Of a stretch of 64,000 nt of DNA, positions 27,272 to 35,087 are shown one piece after another. The DNA is taken from the NCBI RefSeq assembly GCF_013002705.1, contig NZ_JABEND010000003.1, positions 310,001-374,000 of the forward strand. The letters are read 5' to 3'. Below the pieces are notes generated by a model. That model was given only the letters and a program-made list of their open reading frames with translations. It had not been told where the DNA came from and made no database searches. Position 1 is the first letter of the stretch; the number at the start of each line of letters is the position of its first letter. The stretch is from Nakamurella aerolata. Lineage in GTDB: Bacteria > Actinomycetota > Actinomycetes > Mycobacteriales > Nakamurellaceae. The translations under genes were made by a program, and so were the position numbers.

Positions 27272-28444
27272 ATGACTGCCCACCCGACCAACCCCCAGCC
27301 GATCGACCCCACCGCCGTTCGGCACGGCGCTGCTCAGCAGGACGCCGGTCAGCAGCACCCCGGCGGCCTGAGCCGCCGAGGCCTGCTCCGCGGCACCGCG
27401 ATCGGGGCCGGCGGCCTCGCGGCGGCTGCGCTCGGTGCCGGCCCGCTGGCCGGCACCGCCAGCGCCGCACCCGTCGTCAGCAAGATCAAGAACCTGGCCG
27501 GCACCCAAAGCCCGGTCCAGTTCGGCGTCGGCGCCACCGACCTCGGCATCCCGGCGCGCTGCCCCAACGGCAGGGTGCTGTACCTGTTCGGCGACACCTG
27601 GGCCGATCGGCTCGGCGGCAGCAACTGGCGCTCACCCGTCGGCCTGTTCTCCTCCACCAGCAACGTTGCCGCCGGCATCAGCTTCGACGGCGCGGTGGGC
27701 GCCAACGCCGGCAACGGCAATGTGGCACAACAACTCTGGTACTACCCGCACGATTCGTACTACGCCACGGTGATCCCCTCCGACGTGATCACCGTCGGCA
27801 ACACCATGTACCTGCAGGCCATCGTCAACGGCCCGACGTTCGGGCAGGTGCGCTGGACCGAGATCTGGCAGTCCACCGACTCCGGGGCCAGTTGGACCCA
27901 CACCGGCGTCAAGTTCCCCGGCGACAAGGACGGCGGCGGCTTCCAGCTGATCACCTGGGGCCTGGGCAACGACGGCTACGTCTACCTGTACAGCACCGGG
28001 TTCCAGCGCGACAAGGGACTGCGGCTGTACCGGGTACCCAGCAACGCCATCGCCGACGCCAACGCCTACCAGCCATGGGGTTTCAACGGCTCGTGGGCCT
28101 GGGGCAACCCGTCCACCGAGGTGCTCGGCGGCAAGTTCGGCGAGATGTGCCTGCGACCGATCGGCGGCAAGTGGGTGCTCACCTGGTTCAACGCCGGCGA
28201 CTACCGCATCGACGCCATGGTGCTGAACACCCCGACGGACAACCTGTACACGGCGCCGAAGACGACGCTCATCTACGGCGGCGCCTGGGGCGCGGAAGAC
28301 GCCACCCACGTTGCCCAGCTGTACGGCGGTTACATCGTGCCCGGCTCGACGCTGTCCGATCTGCATCTGATCGTCAGCCAATGGAACACCAGCACCAACG
28401 ACGTCTACCACGCCATGCAGTTCCGGGTGCGCGGGCTGGCCTGA
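27272..28444 (+). CDS. Tat-exported DUF4185 domain protein
   Basis: 390 residues from ATG 27272, with AGGAG 6 bases upstream. A twin-arginine signal (LSRRGLLRGTAIGAGG, about residues 33-48) and an Ala cleavage site near residue 66 point to export of a folded protein. The rest is a DUF4185 beta-propeller-like domain: RVLYLFGDTWADR, DSYYATVIPSDV, SGASWTHTGVKFPGD and GGYIVPGSTLSDLHLIV. DUF4185 proteins resemble glycoside hydrolase propellers, but no activity is established. It stands upstream of bdhA on the plus strand. Confidence 0.85.
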   Translation: MTAHPTNPQPIDPTAVRHGAAQQDAGQQHPGGLSRRGLLRGTAIGAGGLAAAALGAGPLAGTASAAPVVSKIKNLAGTQSPVQFGVGATDLGIPARCPNGRVLYLFGDTWADRLGGSNWRSPVGLFSSTSNVAAGISFDGAVGANAGNGNVAQQLWYYPHDSYYATVIPSDVITVGNTMYLQAIVNGPTFGQVRWTEIWQSTDSGASWTHTGVKFPGDKDGGGFQLITWGLGNDGYVYLYSTGFQRDKGLRLYRVPSNAIADANAYQPWGFNGSWAWGNPSTEVLGGKFGEMCLRPIGGKWVLTWFNAGDYRIDAMVLNTPTDNLYTAPKTTLIYGGAWGAEDATHVAQLYGGYIVPGSTLSDLHLIVSQWNTSTNDVYHAMQFRVRGLA

Positions 28445-28465
28445 GCCGCAGCGCCGCAACGGATC

Positions 28466-28471
28466 TAGGCT
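28466..28471 (+). promoter_or_regulatory. -10 element TAGGCT of leaderless bdhA
   Basis: TAGGCT, then TGGGTCG less one base (6-nt spacer), then ATG 28478. It gives bdhA its own promoter despite the close upstream gene. Confidence 0.5.
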
Positions 28472-28477
28472 GGGTCG

Positions 28478-29281
28478 ATGAGCGCATCCCAGCCCACCGA
28501 CACCTCGTCAGCAGCGGGCCGCACCGCGCTGGTCACCGGCGCGGCCAGCGGTATCGGGGCTGCCGTGGTGCGCCGGTTCGCCAGGGACGGGATGACGGTG
28601 GTCGCGGTCGACCGGGACGCGGGCGGGCTCACCGCACTGCGCACCGACCTGGCCGGCGAGTCGCAGGCGCTGGCCGACCTGGTCGAGCCGGTCGCCGTCG
28701 ACCTGACGGACCTGGCCGCGGTCGACGCCCTGGCCGCGAGTCAGCCGGCCGACGTGCTGGTCAACAACGCGGGCATCCAACATGTCGCGCCGATCCAGGA
28801 GTTCCCGCCGGACACCTTCGACCTGATCATCGCGCTGATGCTGACCAGCCCGTTCCGGCTGATCCGCGGGGCGTTGCCGCACATGTACGCCCGCGGCTGG
28901 GGCCGGGTGATCAACATCTCCAGCGTGCACGGGGTGCGGGCCAGCGAGTTCAAGTCCGCCTACGTCGCGGCCAAGCACGGGATGGAAGGGCTCAGCAAGG
29001 TGACCGCGCTCGAGGGCGGCCCGCACGGCGTCACCAGCAACTGCGTCAACCCGGCCTACGTGCGAACTCCGTTGGTGGAGAAGCAGATCGCCGCGCAGGC
29101 CACCCGGCACGGCATCGCCGAGAGCGAGGTGATCGAGCAGATCATGCTGGCTCCGGTGGCGGTGAAACGGCTGGTGGAGCCGGACGAGGTCGCCGAGTTG
29201 GTGGCCTTCCTGGCATCCGACCATGCGGCTTCCGTCACCGGCAGCTCATACCTGATGGACGGCGGGTGGTCCGCGCACTGA
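28478..29281 (+). CDS. bdhA: 3-hydroxybutyrate dehydrogenase (SDR family)
   Basis: 267 residues from ATG 28478. This NAD-dependent enzyme interconverts 3-hydroxybutyrate and acetoacetate in the cytoplasm. SDR features: cofactor motif TGAASGIG at residues 20-27, NNAG at 96-99, catalytic Ser near 148, Tyr162 and Lys166 (SAYVAAKHG). AGIQHVAPIQEFPPDTFD and NCVNPAYVRTPLVEKQI are characteristic of the 3-hydroxybutyrate dehydrogenase branch, so the call is more specific than generic SDR. It points to use of polyhydroxybutyrate or ketone bodies. Confidence 0.88.
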   Translation: MSASQPTDTSSAAGRTALVTGAASGIGAAVVRRFARDGMTVVAVDRDAGGLTALRTDLAGESQALADLVEPVAVDLTDLAAVDALAASQPADVLVNNAGIQHVAPIQEFPPDTFDLIIALMLTSPFRLIRGALPHMYARGWGRVINISSVHGVRASEFKSAYVAAKHGMEGLSKVTALEGGPHGVTSNCVNPAYVRTPLVEKQIAAQATRHGIAESEVIEQIMLAPVAVKRLVEPDEVAELVAFLASDHAASVTGSSYLMDGGWSAH

Positions 29282-29286
29282 CGTCG

Positions 29287-29305
29287 GCGCCCCGGCACCG
29301 GGCGC
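29287..29305. terminator. Hairpin between convergent bdhA and purB
   Basis: GCGCCC and GGGCGC make perfect 6-bp arms around CGGCACC, 6 bp after the bdhA stop. It could end transcription from both sides. Confidence 0.5.
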
Positions 29306-29329
29306 GAGAGTTCAGCGGCGGTCAGCAGC

Positions 29330-30808
29330 TCAGAGAATGTCACCGGGGCGGTAGGCCGCCGCGTCCCGGTGCTCGGCGGTGATCGCGCCGATCCGGCCCG
29401 TCACCGCCGCTATCTGGTCGCCGGCAAAGCCGGTGAACGACAACGGGTCCGCCAGCAGCGCCGCCAACTGCGCGCGGTCCAGCGGGATGCGCTCGTCGGC
29501 GGCCAACCGGTCCATCAGGTCGTTGTCGGTGCGGCCCTGCTCGCGCATCTCAAGGGCGACCGCAACGGCATGTTCCTTGATCGCCTCGTGGGCGGTCTCC
29601 CGGCCAACGCCGGCCCGCACGGCGGCGATCAGCACCTTGGTGCTGGCCAGGAACGGCAGGTAACGCAACAGTTCTCGCTCGATGACGGCCGGGTAGGCGC
29701 CGAAATCGTCCAGAACCGTCAGGAAGGTCTCCAGCAGCCCGTCGATGGTGTAGCAGGCGTCCGGCAGCGCCACCCTGCGCACAACGGAACAGAAGACGTC
29801 GCCCTCGTTCCACTGCGCACCGGCCAGCTCGCCGACCATCGAGGCGTAGCCGCGCAGCACCACCGCCATGCCGCAGACCCGCTCACAGGAACGGGCATTC
29901 ATCTTGTGCGGCATGGCCGATGAGCCCACCTGGCCGGGTCGGAAACCCTCGGTGGCCAGTTCGGCACCGGCCATCAGCCGGATGGTGGTGGCCAGCGAAG
30001 CCGGGCCGGCCGCCAGCTGCACCAGGGTGGACACCGCGTCGTAGTCGAGCGAGCGCGGGTACACCTGGCCGACCGAGTCGAGCACCCGATCGACGCCGGA
30101 GACCTCCTGCACCACAGCCGCTTCCAGCCCACGGACCGCATCCGCCGAACCCAGCAGATCGAGCATGTCCTGCCCGGTACCGACCGGGCCCTTGATGCCG
30201 CGCATCGGGTACCGGTCGAGCAGACCCTGCAACCGTTCGAACGCGATCAGCACCTCGTCGGAGGCCGAGGCGAACCGCTTGCCCAGCGTGGTGGCCTGCG
30301 CCGGCACGTTGTGACTGCGGCCGGCCATCACCAATCCGGCATACTCCGCGGCGCGAGTGCCCAGCCGGGCCAGCAGCGCAATGGTCTTGTCCCGCACCAG
30401 GTTCAGCGCGGCCAGCAGCTGCGCCTGCTCGACGTTCTCGGTGAGGTCACGGCTGGTCATCCCGCGGTGGATGAGCTGATGGCCGGCGAGTGCGTTGAAC
30501 TCCTCGATGCGGGCCTTGACGTCGTGCTTGGTGACGCGTTCCCGCGCCGCGATCGACGCCAGATCGACGTCATCGATCACCCGCTGGTACGCGGCCACGG
30601 CGGCGGGATCGGTGTCCACCCCGGCGGCGGCCTGGGCCCGCAACACCGCCAGCCACAGCCGGCGCTCTGCCACGATCTTGTTCTCGGCCGACCAGATCTG
30701 CTTCATGGCCGGCGAGGCGTAGCGGGCGGCCAGCACGTTCACCGCGTCGGCGGGCGGGCGGTTCACATCGGCAGCCGGGGCGGAGGGAGGCGTCGCGGAG
30801 TCGGTCAC
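29330..30808 (-). CDS. purB: Adenylosuccinate lyase
   Basis: PurB splits fumarate from SAICAR (step 9 of IMP synthesis) and from adenylosuccinate on the way to AMP. Start GTG 30808 is preferred (492 residues); the frame is open 9 codons further and the Shine-Dalgarno signal is weak. Signatures: MKQIWSAENKIVAERRLW, MTSRDLTENVEQAQ near residue 110, the catalytic loop GQVGSSAMPHKMNARSCER (about residues 290-308), the same type as in mycobacteria, and QWNEGDVFCSVVRR. It stands alone here, between the purC and purD blocks. Confidence 0.96.
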   Translation of the reverse strand: MTDSATPPSAPAADVNRPPADAVNVLAARYASPAMKQIWSAENKIVAERRLWLAVLRAQAAAGVDTDPAAVAAYQRVIDDVDLASIAARERVTKHDVKARIEEFNALAGHQLIHRGMTSRDLTENVEQAQLLAALNLVRDKTIALLARLGTRAAEYAGLVMAGRSHNVPAQATTLGKRFASASDEVLIAFERLQGLLDRYPMRGIKGPVGTGQDMLDLLGSADAVRGLEAAVVQEVSGVDRVLDSVGQVYPRSLDYDAVSTLVQLAAGPASLATTIRLMAGAELATEGFRPGQVGSSAMPHKMNARSCERVCGMAVVLRGYASMVGELAGAQWNEGDVFCSVVRRVALPDACYTIDGLLETFLTVLDDFGAYPAVIERELLRYLPFLASTKVLIAAVRAGVGRETAHEAIKEHAVAVALEMREQGRTDNDLMDRLAADERIPLDRAQLAALLADPLSFTGFAGDQIAAVTGRIGAITAEHRDAAAYRPGDIL

Positions 30809-30932
30809 GACTGTCCATTCTCCCACCAGCGGCACACCAGCGGTCCCGGCCGGCGCTGCCCTTGGGGACGACCCGTCCGCCGTGACCGTCGGGCCGGGCG
30901 TTCCTTGTCATCACCCCGGCCTTGACCACGCC

Positions 30933-30976
30933 GTACCGTTCCGTACAGCCCTGTACGCAACAGTACACAAAGGTAC
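30933..30976 (+). promoter_or_regulatory. Five GTAC half-sites at exact 10-bp spacing over the toxin-antitoxin promoter
   Basis: GTAC begins at 30933, 30943, 30953, 30963 and 30973, one DNA turn apart. TGTAC-N6-GTACA at 30952-30967 is a perfect inverted repeat. The last GTAC overlaps the -10 hexamer. This is a strong candidate for a cooperative operator bound by the antitoxin or the toxin-antitoxin complex. Confidence 0.75.
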
Positions 30977-30979
30977 AAT
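30974..30979 (+). promoter_or_regulatory. -10 element TACAAT of leaderless toxin-antitoxin operon
   Basis: TACAAT followed by 6 bases and ATG 30986. The AGGGG before the ATG is too close to act as a ribosome binding site. Confidence 0.6.
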
Positions 30980-30985
30980 CAGGGG

Positions 30986-31270
30986 ATGGAGACGATCAGC
31001 GCGAGCACCGCTCGGCAGACCCTCCCGGCGCAACTCGACCGGGTACAGGCCGGAGCGGAGGTGGCGATCACCCGGCACGGGCGAGTGGTTGCCGTGCTGG
31101 TGCATCCCCAGACCCTGGCCAGGCGCCGGGCTCCGGAGGCGTACGACAGCGCCGACGCGATCGGCGCCCGGCTGGCAGCGGCCAGCGCCGAGCCGCTGAA
31201 GCCACCCGCGCTGAGCAGTGCTCGCGCCGATGATCTGGTCAGGAGCGTGCGCAACGGACGTACCCGGTGA
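30986..31270 (+). CDS. Antitoxin, Phd/YefM-like
   Basis: 94 residues from ATG 30986. The N-terminal half fits the Phd/YefM fold that dimerises and binds DNA: ISASTARQTLPAQLDRVQAG, then the short strand pair EVAITRHGRVVAVLV. The C-terminal half (residues about 50-94) is charged and Ala-rich and would wrap the toxin. Its stop overlaps the toxin start (GTGA), the usual antitoxin-first arrangement. Autoregulation is likely, given the phased GTAC sites over its promoter. Confidence 0.85.
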   Translation: METISASTARQTLPAQLDRVQAGAEVAITRHGRVVAVLVHPQTLARRRAPEAYDSADAIGARLAAASAEPLKPPALSSARADDLVRSVRNGRTR

Positions 31271-31725
31271 CGACGCCCCTCACCGCTTTCGACGCCGATG
31301 TGCTGATCTACGCCGCCACCGCGGGACACCCGCTCGGGGAGCGCGTCAGCGCCCTGTTTTCCGATACCGCACCGGCGAAAGCTCCCGGTTCCGACACCGG
31401 CGCTGCGGCCGGGCCGGTTGGTGTCGGTTCGGTGCTGCTGCTGCCCGAGGTGCTGACCAAGCCGCTGCGCGCCGACGCCGACTCAGCCGAGACCGCGGCC
31501 CTGATCAGCCTGCTCAGCCGGCTGGAGCTGCTCCCGTTGACCGAACCCACCGCCCGGCTGGCGCTGGCGCTGGGCAGCCGGTACGGCCTGCGCCCCGCCG
31601 ACGCGGCTCACCTTGCCACCGCTGTCGCCGCCGGCGCCGACCGCTTTCTCACCAACAACCGCAAGGACTTTCCGCAGCAGGCCATCACCGAGATCAGTGT
31701 GGTTCATCCCGACCAGCTGCCCTGA
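31267..31725 (+). CDS. PIN-domain toxin, VapC-like ribonuclease
   Basis: 152 residues from GTG 31267. The PIN fold's acidic site is visible: Asp9/Asp11 in AFDADVLIYAA, Glu in LLPEVLTKPL near residue 61, and Asp in RPADAAHLATAV near 116 with Asp in ADRFLTNNRKDF near 128. PIN toxins cut RNA, often tRNA or rRNA, and are held inactive by the partner antitoxin. The pairing of a Phd-type antitoxin with a PIN toxin is well known. An Ala/Gly/Ser-rich insertion (about residues 36-52) lengthens the loop after the second helix. Confidence 0.87.
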   Translation: MTTPLTAFDADVLIYAATAGHPLGERVSALFSDTAPAKAPGSDTGAAAGPVGVGSVLLLPEVLTKPLRADADSAETAALISLLSRLELLPLTEPTARLALALGSRYGLRPADAAHLATAVAAGADRFLTNNRKDFPQQAITEISVVHPDQLP

Positions 31726-31726
31726 T

Positions 31727-31789
31727 CTCAACCCGCCGAACGTCGACCCACCTGATGTCAACCCACCCGCCGAGCTCAACCCACTTGAT
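31727..31789. repeat. Degenerate 15-17-bp repeat between toxin and anti-sigma gene ends
   Basis: Units of the type CTCAACCCGCCGAAC / GTCGACCCACCTGAT follow each other four times. The unit resembles the CCCACCGGAACTCAA repeat at 34811, so the two arrays may share an origin. It runs into the C-terminal end of the anti-sigma gene. Confidence 0.5.
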
Positions 31790-33041
31790 CGCCGACCGAC
31801 TCGGCGAAGGCCAGCAGTTGATCGCTGCTGAGCCCCAAAGACGGCGGGGCCGAGACGATCACCTGCGAGGTGCGGGTGTTCACCCAGGCCCTGAGCTCGC
31901 CGCCGGCGCCGGCCGGTGCGGTGTAACGGTTCTCGCCGGCCGGGCGGCAGCCCTGCGGCGTGCAGTCCGGGTGGCCGCTGAGCACCTCAACCACCACGGC
32001 GGCTCTGGAGCCGTCGGCGGCGGGCAGCACGGCACCGCCCACCTGGCCGGGTTGGCACGGGGCCGTCAGCGGGCGCGATCCGGACACCACACCTTTGCCG
32101 AACGCGGTGTCGGCGGCGCCGTCGACGCTGGTCGGCAGCGCGCGCCAGGAACACATCTCGGTCGCGGCCGCGGCAGCACCGGCACTGCCGGCGGCACCGC
32201 TGCCGGCCGCACCTTGGGCTCCTGAGGACGGGGCGCCGGCCGACGCCTGTGCCAGCGTTTCCCGCTGCGGCGCCGCGCCGAGACCGGGGGGTGTGGCCGA
32301 GGCGGTCGCCGCCTCGGTGGGGGCCGGGGCGGCAGCGACGCCGCTGTCGCCGGCAGCGTCGGCCTGACCACCCGCCGCGGCACTGGCCGCTCCCGCACCG
32401 CCGGACTGCGCCTTCTCGGCGTCCGCCGCGCCGCCCGCCACCTCGGTCTGGGAGGTGGTGGTGGCCATCGCGCCGTTCATCGAGCCCGCCGAGGTGTCGC
32501 TGCCGGTGGGCGCAGCGGTGCGGATCATGGTGCCGACCACGACGGCAAGCAGCACTACGCCGGCCGCGGCCATCCCCCACTGCCCGACCCGGTGCCAGCG
32601 TCGCCGCCGCACCTGGTCGGCGCCCGACGCGGCCACGGTGGCACCGCCATGACCCGGTTCGGCCCACGCGGTGCGAGCCCCCGGTCCTTCGCCGCGTCCG
32701 CCGGTGCCCTGCGCGGTCGGCCCTCCGGAACCGCCGTGGCGGCGGGACGCCAACTCGTCGACGGGCGTCTGGCTCTCAGCCTGTGCTTCGGCGCGGGCAT
32801 CGGCGGAGCTGTCGGCTCTGGCCTGCGTCCGCACCGAGGCGAGCAGCGCGTCGAGGGTCGGTGGCGGCGGCACCCCGTCAGCGGCGTCCTCGTCGGCGCG
32901 ATCGGCGGCGGCGACCGACGCCAACGCCTGCCGCAGCCACAGTTGTTCGTCCTGGGAGATGTCCTGGACGTCCGGCTCGTCGCGCCGTTGGGTGGGCTGG
33001 TCCATCGCCCCGCGCCCGTCGCGCGGATCCTGCTGGTTCAT
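31776..33041 (-). CDS. Putative membrane anti-sigma factor with long Ala-rich outer region
   Basis: 421 residues from ATG 33041 with a strong AGGAGG site 7 bases upstream. The cytoplasmic part (about residues 1-150) is charged, with ISQDEQLWLRQALASV near the start; a single transmembrane helix lies near residues 156-175 (WGMAAAGVVLLAVVVGTMI). The outer part has about 120 residues of low-complexity Ala/Gly/Ser, then a Cys-containing domain of about 110 residues (EMCSWRALP, DCTPQGCRPAGENRY). Its start overlaps the sigma-factor stop by ATGA, the reason for calling it an anti-sigma factor; no classical zinc motif is visible. The outer domain could sense an envelope signal. Confidence 0.7.
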   Translation of the reverse strand: MNQQDPRDGRGAMDQPTQRRDEPDVQDISQDEQLWLRQALASVAAADRADEDAADGVPPPPTLDALLASVRTQARADSSADARAEAQAESQTPVDELASRRHGGSGGPTAQGTGGRGEGPGARTAWAEPGHGGATVAASGADQVRRRRWHRVGQWGMAAAGVVLLAVVVGTMIRTAAPTGSDTSAGSMNGAMATTTSQTEVAGGAADAEKAQSGGAGAASAAAGGQADAAGDSGVAAAPAPTEAATASATPPGLGAAPQRETLAQASAGAPSSGAQGAAGSGAAGSAGAAAAATEMCSWRALPTSVDGAADTAFGKGVVSGSRPLTAPCQPGQVGGAVLPAADGSRAAVVVEVLSGHPDCTPQGCRPAGENRYTAPAGAGGELRAWVNTRTSQVIVSAPPSLGLSSDQLLAFAESVGDQVG

Positions 33042-33688
33042 CGGTCACCTCCTTGTCGGTGCTCGGGGCCACGGTTCGGTAGGCCACGGTTCGGTAAGCC
33101 ACTGTGCTGCGGGCCGTTGGTTTGTGAGTGCTCGGTTTCGCCGGCAACGCCGGCCAGGCCGGACGGATCGGCGCCCAACTCGGTCAGCGCCGCCCGCAAC
33201 GCTGCCAGGCCGCGGGCGGTCTGCGACTTGACGTTGCCCTCCGATCGCTGCAGTGCGGCGGCGGTACCCGCGACGTCCAAACCCTCGTAGAACCGGAGTA
33301 CCAGCACCGCCCGCTGACCCGGCGGTACCTGCGCCAATGCCTGCTGCATCACCTGCCGATCGACGACCTGCCCCGCCGGATCGGCGCCGGCGGACGCCGC
33401 CGGGACCTGCCCGGCCGATGGTTCCGGTAGTTCTTCGGCGCTGCTCTCCCGACGCCAGGGACGGCGGCTCTCGTCGATGACGGACCGGGCCATGGTCGAC
33501 CGCATGAAGGCGTCGAGCGCGTTCTTGTCCCTGACCGAGTCCCACGCCTTGTACAGCTTGACCAGCGCGATCTGCACCAGATCGTCGGCGGCGTGCCAAT
33601 CGCGGCAGAGCAGATACGCGGTACGGCGAAGCTGGTCGCGGCGCGCGGCAACGTAGGCGGCGAACTGCTGTTCGTCCTGCGGGCCCAC
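33038..33688 (-). CDS. SigE-family ECF RNA polymerase sigma factor
   Basis: 216 residues from GTG 33688, with AAGGA 7 bases upstream. Region 2 is at residues about 6-75: FAAYVAARRDQLRRTAYLL, then WHAADDLVQIALVKLYKAW, the pattern of the SigE family (ECF-type) of actinobacteria. Region 4 is at about 115-170: ALAQVPPGQRAVLVLRFYEG, VAGTAAALQRSEGNVKSQTARGL. A Pro/Asn/Arg tail with repeated LPNRG follows. Partner of the overlapping anti-sigma gene; TATCTT about 20-30 bp upstream is a possible -10 element. Confidence 0.9.
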   Translation of the reverse strand: MGPQDEQQFAAYVAARRDQLRRTAYLLCRDWHAADDLVQIALVKLYKAWDSVRDKNALDAFMRSTMARSVIDESRRPWRRESSAEELPEPSAGQVPAASAGADPAGQVVDRQVMQQALAQVPPGQRAVLVLRFYEGLDVAGTAAALQRSEGNVKSQTARGLAALRAALTELGADPSGLAGVAGETEHSQTNGPQHSGLPNRGLPNRGPEHRQGGDR

Positions 33689-33766
33689 GCTCGCATCCTT
33701 CCGGTCATGACGGGTAGACGGAAGATAGCCTGCCCGAGGTTGCGTGTCGGCATGCAGGGTTTGACC

Positions 33767-33830
33767 GAGCACACCAACACCCGAGCGCACCAACACCCGA
33801 GCACACCGACACCAGAACGCACCGACAGCG
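33767..33830. repeat. 16-bp tandem repeat, four copies, between divergent genes
   Basis: Unit CGAGCACACCAACACC at 33767, 33783, 33799 and 33815 with one to six changes per copy. It lies in the intergenic region of the sigma factor (minus) and the EamA transporter (plus). Confidence 0.8.
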
Positions 33831-33882
33831 GCACACACCAACAAGCACCGCCAGAGCGAGCGTGAAAGAGAGGCGGTGCGTC

Positions 33883-34809
33883 GTGGCGAGAACCCCCACA
33901 CCCCGCGAGCGCCCGACGGTGCAGGTGCTGGCGCCGCTGGCACTGCTCGCCGTCGCCGCCATGTGGGGGTCGAGCTTCCCGCTCACCAAGGTGGTGCTGG
34001 ACGAGGTTCCCACACCGGACCTTCTGGTGGTGCGATTTGCGCTCGCCACGCTGGTGACGGCGGCGCTGCTGCACCGCAGCGTCCGGGCGCTTCCGGCGCC
34101 GGCGCTGCGCCGTGGCGTCGCGCTCGGCCTGCTGTACGGGGTGGCCCAGCTGACCCAGACGTGGGGCGTGGAAACCACTCCGGCCTCGGTCAGCGGGTTC
34201 ATCACCGGGTTGTACGTGGTGCTCACCCCGCTGTGCGCCGCGGTGTTGCTGCGCACCCGGATCGACGCCAGGGTGTGGCTGGCCACCGGGCTGGCCACCG
34301 TCGGGTTGGCGTTCCTGGCGCTGGGCGACGGGCTGCGGCTGGGCGGCGGGGAGTCGCTGACGCTGCTGTCGGCGCTGATCTATGCGCTGCACATCGTGGC
34401 GCTGTCGGCCTGGTCCCGGCCGCAGCATGCGCTCGGGCTGTCGGTGGTGCAGCTGGGCATGACGGCGCTGGTGTCGCTACCGGTGGCGCTGCCAGGTGGC
34501 ATTGCGGTGCCGCATTCCACCGGCGCCTGGCTGGCGCTGGTGTACATGGCGTTGGCGTCCGGAGCGCTGGCCATGGTGGTGCAGTCGTGGGCGCAGGCCT
34601 ATCTGGCGCCGAGCCGGGCGGCGATCATCATGTCGTCCGAGCCGTTGTGGGCCACCGTGTTTGCGGTCAGCTTCTTCGACGAACCACTGACCGGCCGGAT
34701 CGTGGCCGGCGGCGCCGCGATGCTGGTGGCGATGCTGATGGTGGAGCTGCGGCCGCGCGGCCGCGCGCCCGACCCGCGTCCGGAGGACACGCCGCTGGGC
34801 CGGGACTGA
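33883..34809 (+). CDS. EamA/DMT-family transporter
   Basis: 308 residues from GTG 33883, chosen because GAGAGG lies about 9 bases upstream; GTG 33862 is possible. Ten transmembrane helices are predicted in two EamA repeats, with AAMWGSSFPLTKVVLD in the first helix pair and MSSEPLWATVFAVSFFDEPLT in the second, both classic drug/metabolite transporter signatures. It should be an inner-membrane exporter of amino acids or other metabolites; the substrate is unknown. Confidence 0.92.
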   Translation: MARTPTPRERPTVQVLAPLALLAVAAMWGSSFPLTKVVLDEVPTPDLLVVRFALATLVTAALLHRSVRALPAPALRRGVALGLLYGVAQLTQTWGVETTPASVSGFITGLYVVLTPLCAAVLLRTRIDARVWLATGLATVGLAFLALGDGLRLGGGESLTLLSALIYALHIVALSAWSRPQHALGLSVVQLGMTALVSLPVALPGGIAVPHSTGAWLALVYMALASGALAMVVQSWAQAYLAPSRAAIIMSSEPLWATVFAVSFFDEPLTGRIVAGGAAMLVAMLMVELRPRGRAPDPRPEDTPLGRD

Positions 34810-34810
34810 C

Positions 34811-34864
34811 CCCACCGGAACTGAACCCACCGGAACTCAACCCACCGGAACTCAAACCACCGGG
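34811..34864. repeat. 15-bp tandem repeat after the EamA gene
   Basis: CCCACCGGAACTCAA repeats three and a half times from 34811 (first copy ACTGAA), directly after the stop codon at 34809. Confidence 0.85.
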
Positions 34865-34943
34865 GCGCCGCACAGCCCCATCCCCGCGCCGGCCGGCTCC
34901 GAACCAGCAAGATGCCCGCGAAAACTCCGGTCTCCGCCGGCCG

Positions 34944-35023
34944 ATGTCGTCAATCCGGGTCGCGTAGGGGTTTCACCCCGCAAAAGCGGCCCGAAACCGC
35001 GACTGGACCCGGATTGACGACAT
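34944..35023. repeat. 80-bp interspersed palindromic element, copy 2
   Basis: Left end ATGTCGTCAATCCGGGTCGC; the inverted right end matches it over the outer 18 bases. Same length and outer arms as the copy at 6666-6745, but a different centre (CCCCGCAAAAGCGGCCCG). It ends 64 bp upstream of the oxidoreductase start and supplies an out-of-place ATG at 35022 that could mislead start prediction. Confidence 0.8.
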
Positions 35024-35087
35024 GACCGACCCGCAACCCACCCGGAATCACGAGCGCGCGCTGACATCCCAGCGCTCACAATGGGGT

